Shown piece by piece: positions 12,305-33,499 of a stretch of 64,000 nt of DNA. The notes under the pieces were generated by a model that was given only the letters and a program-made list of their open reading frames with translations, was not told where the DNA came from and searched no databases. The position numbers and the translations under genes are program-made. Each line of letters opens with the position of its first letter. Position 1 is the stretch's first letter. The DNA comes from Liolophura sinensis (Eukaryota; Mollusca; Polyplacophora; Chitonida; Chitonidae): the NCBI RefSeq assembly GCF_032854445.1, contig NC_088301.1, forward strand, positions 7,238,044 through 7,302,043. Direction: 5' to 3'.

Positions 12305-12425
12305 CATATTATGGTGGGAGGAAACCGGACAGAGCCCGGGGAAAACCCAATACCATCTGCAGGTTACTGGCAGATCTTCTCCCTTACGTCCGGAGAGGAA
12401 GCTAGCACTAGAATCTATACTATAC
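12305..12425 (-). mobile_element. SINE family A internal fragment
   Basis: The complement of the SINE middle: 'tatggtgggaggaaaccgg' through 'ccggagaggaagctagca'. Both ends are missing. Confidence 0.8.
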
Positions 12426-12946
12426 CCGGCAGAAAGTGCAACCCCAAATATAACAATAATACTGTAGAAACTCGTACATTTGCTCTTCGTTGTTTACTCA
12501 GGAATACCATATAGCTGCTTATAATTCCAGTTAAGCCATTTCATCGTTTATTTCTGACCATTTGTCAACTTTCACACAGTTTTTGCTTCTCTGGTGTTAC
12601 TCTCCATGCTGTAGTCTTCTGTTTTGCTAATACAAAAGGTATATATACCAGTCTAAGCGTAGGCTACGTTCGTGTGTCACTCTTAAATCATAGAAGGATT
12701 TATGCGCCGAAACAGACATTCGTATACCAGCTGTCAACCAAAAAGGACGTTGCGGGTCACTGATCGCAAGGTCAATTCCAAACGACGTTTAACACAAATA
12801 ACCAAAGAACTAAGAAAGTATATAAAGTAGGAAAATAAGACAGAATTATACAAAGAGAAGCGGTCAACAGTTTTCATTGATGCAGGAAAGACGCAAGGTA
12901 TGGTCTAGGCGACTGAGTGAAATCAGTGCTTAAATCTTGTACCATG

Positions 12947-13243
12947 CTAGAATATCAGTTGTCGATAACAAAATATGTATCTCAGATGCGCTTTGATTGC
13001 AACTGTACAGGTGGTTTGATGGAATAACCTTGACACACTAGTTTTTGGAGTAAAACTTGTGACGTTGATTGAAATTGTCACACAACACACGGAGCGTTTC
13101 CAAGTTGATAGTAGCAAGACCCATTTCCAAGAAAACCTTAAACATTGGGTCCCAAAGGTACATGAAATAAGGCTGGTAATACGTAAAACAGAAGAAATAA
13201 TCAGTAATGGTAGACAGTCGATATTCTCCGCAATCCAAATCAT
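12947..13243 (-). other. Overlapping open frames, possible exon, unidentified
   Basis: Three overlapping frames of 66-98 codons lie here, one on + (13059-13355) and two on -. The most protein-like is the minus frame ending at 13038, which includes YYQPYFMYLWDPMFKVFLEM and ends LETLRVLCDNF followed by about ten residues and TAG. No convincing splice acceptor was located, and I do not recognise the sequence. It may be an old transposon or gene remnant. Confidence 0.2.
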
Positions 13244-13387
13244 TTTTGGTCCGTGGATAATTTCCAGGTCGAATACAAATATCGGTATCTCTTTCGAGCT
13301 TTCATTTCAACTGTTAACAAAGCCTAATACACCGTGGGTATTTATACAGCTCTAGACCCGGGTTAAACCGATTTTTTTTTTTTTTTG

Positions 13388-13644
13388 ATTTGACTTGATT
13401 GGTGTTTTACGCCGTACTCAAAAATAGTTGACATACAATGGCGGCCAGCATTATGGAGGAAGGAAACCGTGTGGAAAAAAACCGGGCTGAATTCTGGGGA
13501 AAACCACGACCATCCGCAGGTTTCTTACAGACCTTCCCACTTACGGCGGAGAGGAAGCTAGCATGAGCTGGACTTGGACTCATAGCGACCGCATAGGTCA
13601 TTACGCAGTGCTGGCTTGCTAACCTCTCAACCACGGAGGCCCTG
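13388..13644 (-). mobile_element. Full-length SINE family A
   Basis: In complement: a tRNA-like head (ggcctccgtggttgag..., 13644 downwards), a body with 'catgctagcttcctctccgc', and a tail 'acggcgtaaaacaccaat' running into a T run (13371-13386) that corresponds to a poly(A) tail. Confidence 0.9.
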
Positions 13645-13851
13645 GGTTAAAAAGAATTAGATACAGTTATGAAAACTTTGATACAAATCGAAGATGTCCT
13701 AAAAACTATGTCTATATTGACCAACACAAGTGTTATACTCACTTCAGAATTGTAAACTTGCAGTGAACGCGTTTAATTGATGGGATATCCTTGGGTGAGT
13801 AACATGTCAGCTTACTGGAGGCAATCAAAATAAAAATTCGTAAGTCAGCTC

Positions 13852-13997
13852 ATGCTAGCATCCTCTCCGATCTGTCAGCAAACTAGGGATGGTCATGGTT
13901 TTCCGCTCTGTCCAATTTCCTCCCCACATAATGCTAGCTGCTGTCGTATAAGTGAACATTCTTGAGTGCGGCGTAAAACTCCAATCAAGTAAATAAT
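13852..13997 (+). mobile_element. SINE family A 3' two-thirds
   Basis: Runs from 'gctagcatcctctccg' to 'ggcgtaaaactccaatcaag'; 5'-truncated, 207 bp from the preceding copy and in the opposite orientation. Confidence 0.85.
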
Positions 13998-14190
13998 TAC
14001 AAGCTTGTATTCGCTTTTTGCTGTAGCGACTGCCCATATACTGTCTATATACATTGGAAGAGCTCAATATAGATGTCTTTTTGGAGATCATACTGGGATA
14101 TTGCATGCGAAATGGCACTATACTGTTGGCTAATGGCGAGCTACGGACTGCCTTACTGTGATGTCCGTCTCGCAATACACACGCGTATAC

Positions 14191-14338
14191 CTACGATGAT
14201 GTAACAATCTTCCAGGCGAAGCTTCCCATCAGAACCTGTATGTAACTGTGGTTCATCTTGCCCAAGCCTATTGTCGGATACACATACCAGTGTACGTCTG
14301 TTCACAGAGGACTCCCCACTACTCAGTCTGGGAATACC
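14191..14338 (-). other. Candidate internal exon, unidentified
   Basis: A frame open for 148 nt sits between an acceptor 'ctctgtacag' (14339 upwards) and a donor TAG|GTATAC (14190 downwards). It reads IPRLSSGESSVNRRTLVCVS, later LGQDEPQLHTGSDGKL. Composition is protein-like. It could be a 5' exon of the FAM167-like gene, but the next exon (11727) opens with stops in every frame, so it would be non-coding there or belong to another transcript. Confidence 0.25.
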
Positions 14339-14656
14339 CTGTACAGAGAGCGTACCATTGTTTATAGGAGCAACTCCGTGTAGCCACCAGTTTATGACGT
14401 CTTGTTGCAAGGCAATTCCTCACTTCCTTGGCCTCTCTCCTCCTCCTTTCCGCTACCAAAACACCGATCGATATCTTTCAATAGCATAGATACAGCATAC
14501 CCCGGAATACGTGGAGCCTTACGGTATTCAACGGCCTAGCCAAAACGCTTGTGTGGTGGATGCCATTAATGCATCTGGAGGGAAATGTAGGCATACATAG
14601 TTATAGGGGAATTTTGGTGTGACAGAATGGGCATCGTATCAAGATTATATATACAT

Positions 14657-14668
14657 ATGTGTGTGTGT

Positions 14669-14700
<32 letters not shown>

Positions 14701-14701
14701 C
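14657..14701. repeat. (GT)n microsatellite
   Basis: About 22 GT dinucleotides with one 'gtat' interruption, directly preceding the minisatellite at 14702. Confidence 0.95.
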
Positions 14702-15445
14702 CATGTCTCATTGTGTTTCCGTCTGCGTTTCTCCTCACATTCACGTCGTATACAGTTTCCTCAACGCGCTGTGCGTTCTCCACACATTCACGCCATCTAT
14801 TTTCCTCCACACGCCACTGTAAGTTCTCCACACGTTCACGCCGTCTAGTTTCCCCCACACGTTGGAAGTTTTCTACTGACTCATGCCGTATACAGTTTCC
14901 TCAATGCGCTGTCCGTTCTCCACACATCCGCGCTGTGTATTCTTTCATCCACACGTTGTCCGTTCTCCACACATTCACGCCGTCTATTTTCCTCCACACG
15001 CCACTGTAAGTTCTCTACACGTTCACGCCGTCTAGTTTCCCCCACACGTTGGAAGTTTTCTACTGATTCATGCCGTATACAGTTTCCTCAACGCGCTGTC
15101 CGTTCTCTACACATTCACGCCGTATATTGTTTCCTCCACACGTTGTCCGTTCTCCGCACATTCACGCCGTCTATTTTTCCCACACGCCACTGTAAGTTCT
15201 CCACACATCCACGCCGTCTATAGTTTCCTTCATTGGCTGTCTGTTCTCCATACATTCACGCCGTCTAGTTTCTTGAATACGCCACTGTTAGTTCTCCATA
15301 CATTCACGCCGTCTATAGTTTCCTTCATTCGGTGTCCTTTTTCCACACATTCACGCGGTTTTAGTTTCCTCAATGCGCTGTCCGTTCTCCACAATTCACC
15401 CCGTCTAGTTTCTTCCACACGCCACTGTAAGTTCTCCACGCATGC
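14702..15445. repeat. Minisatellite of mixed ~30-50 bp units
   Basis: Recurrent phrases 'ccactgtaagttctccacac', 'attcacgccgtctagtttcc' and 'tatacagtttcctcaacgcg' are shuffled in a higher-order pattern. Long frames on both strands across this block are produced by the repeat. Confidence 0.9.
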
Positions 15446-15590
15446 AACTGGATCGTACATTTTGGTTAATGCCTGCCCTAAATGCAGTCGTTGAAATTTG
15501 GGTAGAAAAAAAGCGAAAAATATAAGAAGGAAAGACAAAATTTTAAGAACCCAACAGAGTGGACGAAAACCCGAAGGCAGTACTAGACTT

Positions 15591-15671
15591 ATGACTGCAT
15601 CTGTCATAAGCAAAATTCTCCTCCTGCTGTGCGCATTTGCAGGCAGTCTATGTGAACATGGCCAGTGGCAA
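15591..15671 (+). other. Possible signal-peptide exon
   Basis: An ATG opens 27 codons reading TASVISKILLLLCAFAGSLC then EHGQWQ, and is followed by CAA|GTATTA, which could be a donor. The short n-region, Leu-rich core and small residues before Cys resemble a secretory signal. No downstream exon that joins in phase was found, so this may be chance. Confidence 0.2.
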
Positions 15672-15689
15672 GTATTATAGTTGGTTGTG

Positions 15690-17636
15690 GTCATAATTTA
15701 ATCAATATAACTGATTAAGCACCCTTCACAATTTGTTCGAACATTGCCGCTTAACAGATCTCGTATCGTGATGCCATACCCACATTTTCATTGGCCGTTT
15801 TTACATCGATTTACTCTTAAGGTATCGTTATGGCAAAAGAGTGGGCAATACACACCTCCTCTCAGTTGTGCATCAGAACGCATGGGCAGAAGAAGTCATA
15901 CACGAGAAAAACAATGCGCATGGCCACAGTCCACAACTGTTCATTTACTTACATGTTAAAGTTTGACATCACAGCACCCTGTCATTACTATAACATTACT
16001 ACAAACCTTGGACTACAGGCCGGCATTCAACTCATCTCTACATTCTTATGTGTATTTTCTCTAAAGTTATGACATGAAGTTATGCTTGAGTCCAAGTGAA
16101 GTTTCAGGTGCCACAAAGATATATTCAAATGCATGGAATTGGCCGAAAATGATTGTTTGACTGATGTGGGTCACAATGCCTTAACGTAAATGCTGATCTG
16201 CCACTTGGGTACACTTGTCCCGCAGCGAGAAAAATGCCGGGCATGTGCATTCAGGGCCAGTCATAGCTTTTTGAAATGATTAGTGTCCAGATTGGTTAGT
16301 TATTCTTAATTAGCTACCCCTGTACACATTGTTAAACTGAGTGAAAAAAATATTGAAAAAGGCACATTAATCGAAGTAATATGACATTTAAAATCATCAC
16401 ATAATGAGGCCGGTTTTATGCATTTTCCGCCAATACTCGGTAGTCTCCACCGAATTACGTCATATAAGTCCAATCTTTACAAGTTATAGAGCATCCCTAT
16501 TTAGAACAGGGTTAAAAAAAAGTTACAACAACGACAACAGCCATATCGAATTTATCCACTTAATGATTTAGTCTTCTGCATACGGTTGTAAAGGCAGGTC
16601 GTCCAAGAGCCCTGGAGCCAGTTTGTTTTTTCAAGTTTCCAGTCGATATGGCCCCTGGGAAGGCGGGGATTGACAGCACAAGACAGAAGGATTTTGTACC
16701 CACCAAACACAGCCGTGTTCTGCGAGAGGAATAGTGTTGAATTTCCACAAGGGCACCTGCACATAGTAGTTGTATAATACTTTTAACAGAACTGAAAACT
16801 GATAGATAGTAACACCGACGTCCACATCGTTCGTGTGCATATATTTATACTATACACGACTATAAGCCCGTATTGACATAGGCTTTTCGGAATGCAGACA
16901 ATCACGTGCCGTTGTCATCGCCTGCATGTATGAATTTTAAAATCACTGGGGGGAAAAGAATGATATTTGTTGTGAAGCGGACAGAGGGAAAGAGAAGTAA
17001 ATAAATATTAAACATTAAGATAAACACACGACATGTATAGTGTGACATAGGATAAAGCTATAGCTTACTAGTCCGTATTGCGGTTGGAAATGTCTGGACA
17101 AAGATCAAATTCAACGTCTGAAAAATGGGAATCTGAAGTCTGGCCAGAGATGTCAATGTGATACATAGGAACTTCAACGTTGTCCATTATAGTGGATATG
17201 TCAGTATATTTGCTTCTGTGTAGCTAGAATCCATCTCGAAAATATCGTTTTGATACGAATTCCCAGGTCATTTAGGCCAGCTAGACTTGGGTTGGCCATA
17301 TCTAACGTCACCCGCTCAGCTGTACAATAAGTCTATTTTTTGTGTGGATTTGAAGTCATTATTATGTTTCTCAGAAGCCGGTTACATACTGTTTAAACAG
17401 GTTATAATCTTGACAGTTAGGACCAGTACCTAAATTTGGACACTAATCCTTTAATTAGCCGTAAAAGTACTTTTAGTTCTCAGCAGTCGGGTTCTCAGGC
17501 AGTTGTGTTGGGAACCAAAGTCATTGGGAGATGCCGTCTTTGTGCCCATAAAGGAGAGTCGCTGATGTCGGACATCGAACAGTCCATTGAAATAAATGTC
17601 GTTGTGTAAACTTATTTATATTGCGACAGATAAGAG
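15690..17636. other. Intergenic sequence, no supported gene
   Basis: A minus-strand frame at 16552-16760 follows an acceptor-like 'ctatgtgcag' and is open in three overlapping readings, none recognised. Nothing else stands out. Confidence 0.4.
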
Positions 17637-18676
17637 CATTGTGTAACTGTAGTGGCAGGTGTGGCACGCCGATAGTACTGTGTAACGGTAGTCACAGGTA
17701 AGGGGCGCCTGTAGTATTATGTAACGGTAGTCACAGGTAAGGCACTCCAGTAGTATTGTGTAACAGTAGTAACAGGTAAGGCACACCACTAGTATTGTGT
17801 AACGGTAGTCACAGGTAAGGCACTCCAGTAGTATTGTGTAACGGTAGTCACAGGTAAGGCACACAACTAGTATTGTGTAACGGTAATCACATGTAAGGAA
17901 TGTCAGTATTATTGTGCAAGTGATAGGTATGGGACGCCACAAACGTTGTGTAAAGGTAGTCACAGCTGAACGACCCTTTAATATTGTGTAAGTCACAGGT
18001 ATGGGACGTCGGTAGTGTTGTGAGAAGGTAGTCATGGTATGGCACACCCGGAGTATAGTGTGGCGATAGTCACAGGTAAGGCACTCCAGAAGTATTGTGT
18101 AACTGGTAAGGAACATCATTAGTATTGTGTAACGGTAGCCACAGTTAAAGCACTCCTGTAGTATTGTGTAACGGTAGACACAGTTAAAGCACTCCAGTAG
18201 TATTGTGTAACGGTAGCCACAGGTAAAGCACTCCAGTAGTATTGTGTAACGGTAGCCACAGTTAAAGCACTCGAGTAGTATTGTGTAACGGTAGACACAG
18301 GTAAAGCACTCCTGTAGTATTGTGTAACGATAGCCACAGTTAAAGCACTCCAGTAGTTTGTGTAACGGTAGACACAGGTAAAGCATCCAGTAGTATTGTG
18401 TAACGGTAGCCACAGGTAAAGCACTCCAGTAGTATTGTGTAACGGTAGAAACAGGTAAAGCACACCAGCCGTATTGTGCAACTGTAGCCACAGGTGAGGC
18501 ATACCCGCTGTATTGTGTAACGGTAGTGACAGGTAAGGGACACCAGTAGTATCTGGTAAGGGTAGTGACATATAAGGACCCTGGCAGAATTGTGTAATGG
18601 TAGAGACAGCATGCAGAGAGACAGGTAAGGGGCGCGAGTAGTATTGTGTAACGGTAGTCACAGGTAAGGGAGACGC
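17637..18676. repeat. 39-bp minisatellite, ~26 copies, donor-like core
   Basis: The unit is 'gtagtattgtgtaacggtag' plus '(t/c)cacaggtaaggcactcca'. Because 39 is a multiple of three, the minus strand keeps a 402-codon frame with a 13-residue period (YRYTILLECFTCG-like); this frame is repeat-driven, and indels at 17880-18110 make its left half irregular. On the + strand most units contain CACAG|GTAA(G/A), close to a consensus 5' splice site. Confidence 0.95.
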
Positions 18677-18689
18677 GGCTCTGATTCTG

Positions 18690-20365
18690 CATGTAAGCCA
18701 TGATATTAGGGGGCGTATACGTTTGAGCTACATGAAAAGTTGTCCTTGGAAATAAGGTAAAACACACACGTGTTAAACAAATACCGGTACAAAAAACAAA
18801 ATTGAGCTTTTCATACCTGAACACTGGTCTCTCCTGGAATTACCGCCTTTATTCTCTGCACTTGTTATATGGTTTCTTTTGATGTAATAGACTAATTACA
18901 TGCAGGTGTACACATATCTAAACTCCGACGAACAAGTGTGTGCCAACAGACGCGTTTCCTGGTAGCTCCGGAATGCCACAGGCCCCGTGGCGTGGACAAC
19001 TCCCCGTATTAAACTTTTTCCAACGTTAAGATCAGTTATGTATATTGTACGTAACTCAGACGACCATTTATAGCTTGGTTGTGAACAGAGTAACAGTACT
19101 GAGTAAACCAAGTCGCTGCTATTGTTTTACTGTGGTATTTTGTAGTCTTAAAGTTTCTATATTATAAGATCTTACATTAACTTAAAGTGATACAAAATTC
19201 CACGTTGCCTTATTAAAACAAAAATACGGTAATGACACTTTTGCTACTGGTTTATTTTCCATGCATATTTACACAACAGTGCCATTTCTTAAGTCATCTT
19301 CAAAGATTTCTCAAGCATTCATTTACAAGTCACATCAGATGGCATTTCACTTCCTTAAACACAGATCACCGCAAGAAACACTACATTTGTCTCCAACAAT
19401 AGTATTGCTGTTGAGAAGGAATGTTGATGCTATCACAAACCAAAAAGTATATACAACAATTAACAAAATGTATACTAAGAATAAACTTTTTCCCTTCTTT
19501 CAAGGCTGTATATAAAGATGGTTGCAGCATCTGACCTGTTGATACATGTAGTTACATTTAACAGAAAGAACATTTAAAAAAAAAAGAAAGAGTTCTGTCA
19601 ATGAAGTTACAAAAACTGAAACACATTTCAAAGAAACCGTAAAATCAATAAGCTTATACACCAAACAATAGATAAAGGCCTATAAAATATCAACAAAGAA
19701 AAGTGAAGCGCTGCAATCCAAAAATTCAACACAGGTAAAAATAGCTCAAAAATATAGAGAAAAAAAAAGTTAGGGAATGTACGTTTCATGAAAGTATTTA
19801 GCATACCCTGTTTAAAATTCACGATTCTGGCCCTAGATAATAAGGAAAACATCTGTGTAAAATGGAATGAATTCAGATCAATTCACTGAGATTCACGTAT
19901 TCAATGAGTTCATTTAACGAAAAGCATATACTATGAATAAATTTATGAATAACTTCCAAAGACAAGGAAATCCAACAGTTTTTCATACTGAAAACATTAA
20001 GATGGCACAACGATATTTACTACATGCAGAACAGATGACCACCATGTATGTGGATGTACTGCATGTAGTTAGAGAAAAGAAACGTTCTTTTCTCTTATTC
20101 AGGATTAAAATGGAATAAAAATGACATCATTCTTTAAAGTGAGATTCTCCATGTTAAATGATAAAACAAGAAAAATGTTGAATGTATATTAAGCAAGAAC
20201 AATGATAACGCCAAGAGGCAAAACTGTTAAAAAACCCCCCTTCTTCCGTGTATCTTGAGTATTTTGATTCACAATTCAACTTTTCTTATGGCTTTTCCTA
20301 AGCCTTCTTATTATTAAATAAATAACGTGATTCCGCTTCATAAAACTATATATTTTTACATCAAA
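18690..20365. other. Intergenic sequence, no supported gene
   Basis: No exon supported on either strand. A minus-strand TATAAAT (complement of 19066-19072) is present, without a following gene that I can define. Confidence 0.4.
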
Positions 20366-20530
20366 CAAGATCCCGTAGCCTATAGATAACATTGCCGTAA
20401 CCACGGTATCTCTATATTCCGCAATCCCGTAGCGTATAGATAGCACTGACGTAACCCATGTATCTCTAATTTACGCGATCCCGTAGCGTATAGATGATAT
20501 TACCGTAACCACTGTATCCCTATTCTCCCC
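20366..20530. repeat. ~61 bp unit, three copies
   Basis: Three copies of 'gatcccgtagcgtatagat' followed by 'ccgtaaccac.gtatctcta', just 3' of the threonine dehydrogenase gene. Confidence 0.85.
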
Positions 20531-20690
20531 ATTCTCAAATATGTAACTGGAGAATACACAGCCGACTGAAATCTCTTGGTGACTCCAGAGTGGAAATTTC
20601 ATGTTTCTAGTTTCACACTAGAAGGGAATATTAACCACTCATGTCGTTGTCTCTATACATACCAATAATATATGCGTGACGGATTTAAAA

Positions 20691-31081
<10,391 letters not shown>

Positions 31082-31111
31082 GCTGGTATATACGCCTGCG
31101 TCGAATCAAGA

Positions 31112-31119
31112 TGACGTCA
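31112..31119. promoter_or_regulatory. CRE-type palindrome upstream of TDH
   Basis: TGACGTCA, a perfect CRE/ATF site, lies 31 bp upstream of the TDH start codon. Binding and promoter location are inferred; an 8-bp match can be chance. Confidence 0.35.
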
Positions 31120-31194
31120 GCAAATATATACTTTAGTATGTCTTTCAATATAATTTAATTATGGTTCTTCTGTGTCACTGTTTGTTTACTTCAG

Positions 31195-32035
31195 TTTCCA
31201 TTGGGGTAATTTGTTGGTATCATTTATCGGCCTCCTGACAAAGTGCTCACCTCTTGACACTATTTTTTCTCAAAATATCCAAACATAAGAAATGCATATT
31301 ATTACGAGATTTCAATGGTGATATATTTAAGACTTCCAGCCATATACCATCAAGGGAGTGTTTAGATCAGATGATTGAAAATATTTCTTCCACTAATTAT
31401 CAAATAGAGCCTCGCCTATAATATTTATTTATTTATTTATTTATTTATTCGATTGGTGTTTTATGGCGTACACAGGAGTATTTCACTTATACGACAGCGG
31501 CCAGCATTTTGGTGGAAGGAAACTGAGCAGAGCCCGGGTGGAACCGCGACCATCCACAGGTTGCTCGCAGACCTTCCCACGTATGACCTGAGAGGAAGCC
31601 AGCATGAGCTGGACTTGAATTCACAGCGACCGCATTGGTGTGAGAGGCTCCTGAGTCATTACGCTGCGCTTGCGCGCTAACCAACAGAGCCACGGAGGCC
31701 CCGTGCATATAATAGAACCGCTTCGTTAATTGACACCATATTTACTGATTTCCATGAAAGTCATCTTTTATGCGGGCTTAATCTTTCTGATATCATTCAT
31801 CAGTTTCCCATCTTCCATATACATAAAAGTCACAGAAAATTAAAACTGACACAACAAATATCTATCATTAATTAGGATTACATCTATAGTACATGTAAAC
31901 TATCCGCCTAGGAAGCTCTTGATGCATTTAACGAAACTGTTCATGAACCATTTGACAGATCCTTTCCTCTTATGAGATAAGAACCAAATGCACGTTGTAT
32001 AATCAAAACCATCGAAAGAAACTCAAATCAAATGA
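31195..32035 (+). mobile_element. LINE endonuclease-region remnant, split by a SINE
   Basis: Frames read VGIIYRPPDK, LLRDFNGDIFKTSSHIPSRE, then, after the SINE, TASLIDTIFTDFHESHLLCG and LNLSDIIHQFPIFHIHKSH. These are the IYRPP, GDFN and SDH-type blocks of a non-LTR endonuclease and its linker. It is heavily mutated. Confidence 0.8.
31424..31703 (-). mobile_element. Full-length SINE family A inside a LINE
   Basis: In complement: head 'ggggcctccgtggctctgtt', tRNA-like boxes, body, and tail with seven TTTA repeats on the plus strand. The flanks 'ctataata' and 'atataata' suggest a short target-site duplication. Confidence 0.92.
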
Positions 32036-32905
32036 TCTTAATACTGCTAATCAAATTATCCTACTACTGCGAATCAAACGATGATAATACTGCAAATCAA
32101 ACGATCCTAATACTGCGAATCAAACGATCAAACGATCCTAATACTGCGAATCAAACGACCATAATACCGCGAATCAAAAGGATCCTAATACTGCTAATCA
32201 AACGACCATATTACTGGGAATCAAACGATCCTAATACGGCTAATCCAACGATCCTAATACAGCGAATCAAGCGATCCTAATACAGCGAATCAAACGATCC
32301 TAATACTGCGAATCAAACGACCATAATACTGGGAATCAAAAGGATCCTAATACTGCTAATCAAACGACCATATTACTGGGAATAAAACGATCCTAATACG
32401 TCTAATCAAACGATCCTAATACGGCGAATCAAACGATCCTATTACTGCGAATCAAACGATCCTATTACTGCGAATCAAATGATCCTAATACTGCTAATGA
32501 AACAATCCTAATACCGCGAATCAAATGATCCTAATACTGCCAATCAAACGATCCTAATACTGCCAATCAACCGATCCGAATACTGCTAATGGAACGATCC
32601 TAATACTGCCAATCGAACGATCCTAATACTGCTAATCAAACGATCCTAATACTGCTAATCAAACGATCCTAATACTGCTAATGAAACAATCCTAATACTG
32701 CGAATCAAACGATCCTAATACTGAGAATCAAACGATCCTAATAATGCTAATGAAACGATCCTAATACTGCGAATCAAATGATCCTAATACTGCTAATCAA
32801 AAGTTCCGAATACTGCTAACCAAAAGATCCTAATACTGCCAATCTGACGATCCTAACACTGCCAATCAAATGCTAATCAAATCATCCTCATACTGCTAAT
32901 CAATA
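32030..32905. repeat. 23-bp minisatellite, ~37 copies
   Basis: Unit 'aatcaaacgatcctaatact' plus 'gc(g/t)'. The first units merge with LINE coding sequence ('aatcaaatgatcttaatact'). The open frame across its start is repeat-driven. Confidence 0.95.
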
Positions 32906-33021
32906 CAGAACTTACCGTAAGAAGCTTAAAACATTGCTATCTTTATCACGAAAACCATACTGCGTACGCCAATCTACAGCCATAAATCAAGATATCAAAG
33001 GTGCATGTCGTATACGTGCGA

Positions 33022-33162
33022 ATTAGTTTTGACAGCAACCTCCGGATAGTCGTGAATTTCCTCCGCTATTCTGTCTGGTTTCCTCCCACCAAAATGCTGG
33101 CCACCGTCGTATCAGTGAAATATTCTTGAGTGCGGTATAAAACATCAATGAAATTATCAATT
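33022..33162 (+). mobile_element. SINE family A 3' half
   Basis: 'cagcaacctccggatagtcg' to 'cggtataaaacatcaatgaa'; 5'-truncated. Confidence 0.85.
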
Positions 33163-33399
33163 CTATATCACTCTTTAAATCTAAACTGACAGATCATTTA
33201 CTTGATAACTAACGGTTTGCTTCCCGTGCTTTACTCTACCTTATTGTTACACATCGGAATTATTCACTTTGTATATAGCTGTTGCATTCCATTGTTCAAT
33301 GTTTAATGATTTTGGGACGAAGTTTTTGGGAACTATACTCTCGCTAGAAGCTAACATATATGTGTATGTATATTTCTCTTATAATTATACGGAAAATAT

Positions 33400-33482
33400 T
33401 TATTTGTTTATTTATTTATTTATTATTTATTTGCTTGGTGTTTTACGACATATTCAAGAACGTTTCACTTATACGAATGAAA
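33400..33482 (-). mobile_element. SINE family A tail fragment
   Basis: TTTA repeats then 'ttggtgttttacgacatatt' and 'cgtttcacttatacga'. Confidence 0.8.
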
Positions 33483-33499
33483 AGAATTGAAATAAAATA

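Noticed and set aside
15230-15694. 154-codon minus-strand frame with a hydrophobic stretch
   Set aside because: Two thirds lie in the minisatellite; the rest has no splice or family support.
16552-16764. Possible exon resembling an Ig or FGF segment on the minus strand
   Set aside because: Acceptor present, but three overlapping frames are equally open and none gives a convincing family match.
17616-18824. 402-codon minus-strand open frame
   Set aside because: It is kept open by a 39-bp repeat (multiple of three); composition and period are those of the repeat, with no domain.
19066-19072. TATA box for a minus-strand gene
   Set aside because: No first exon or downstream gene could be tied to it.
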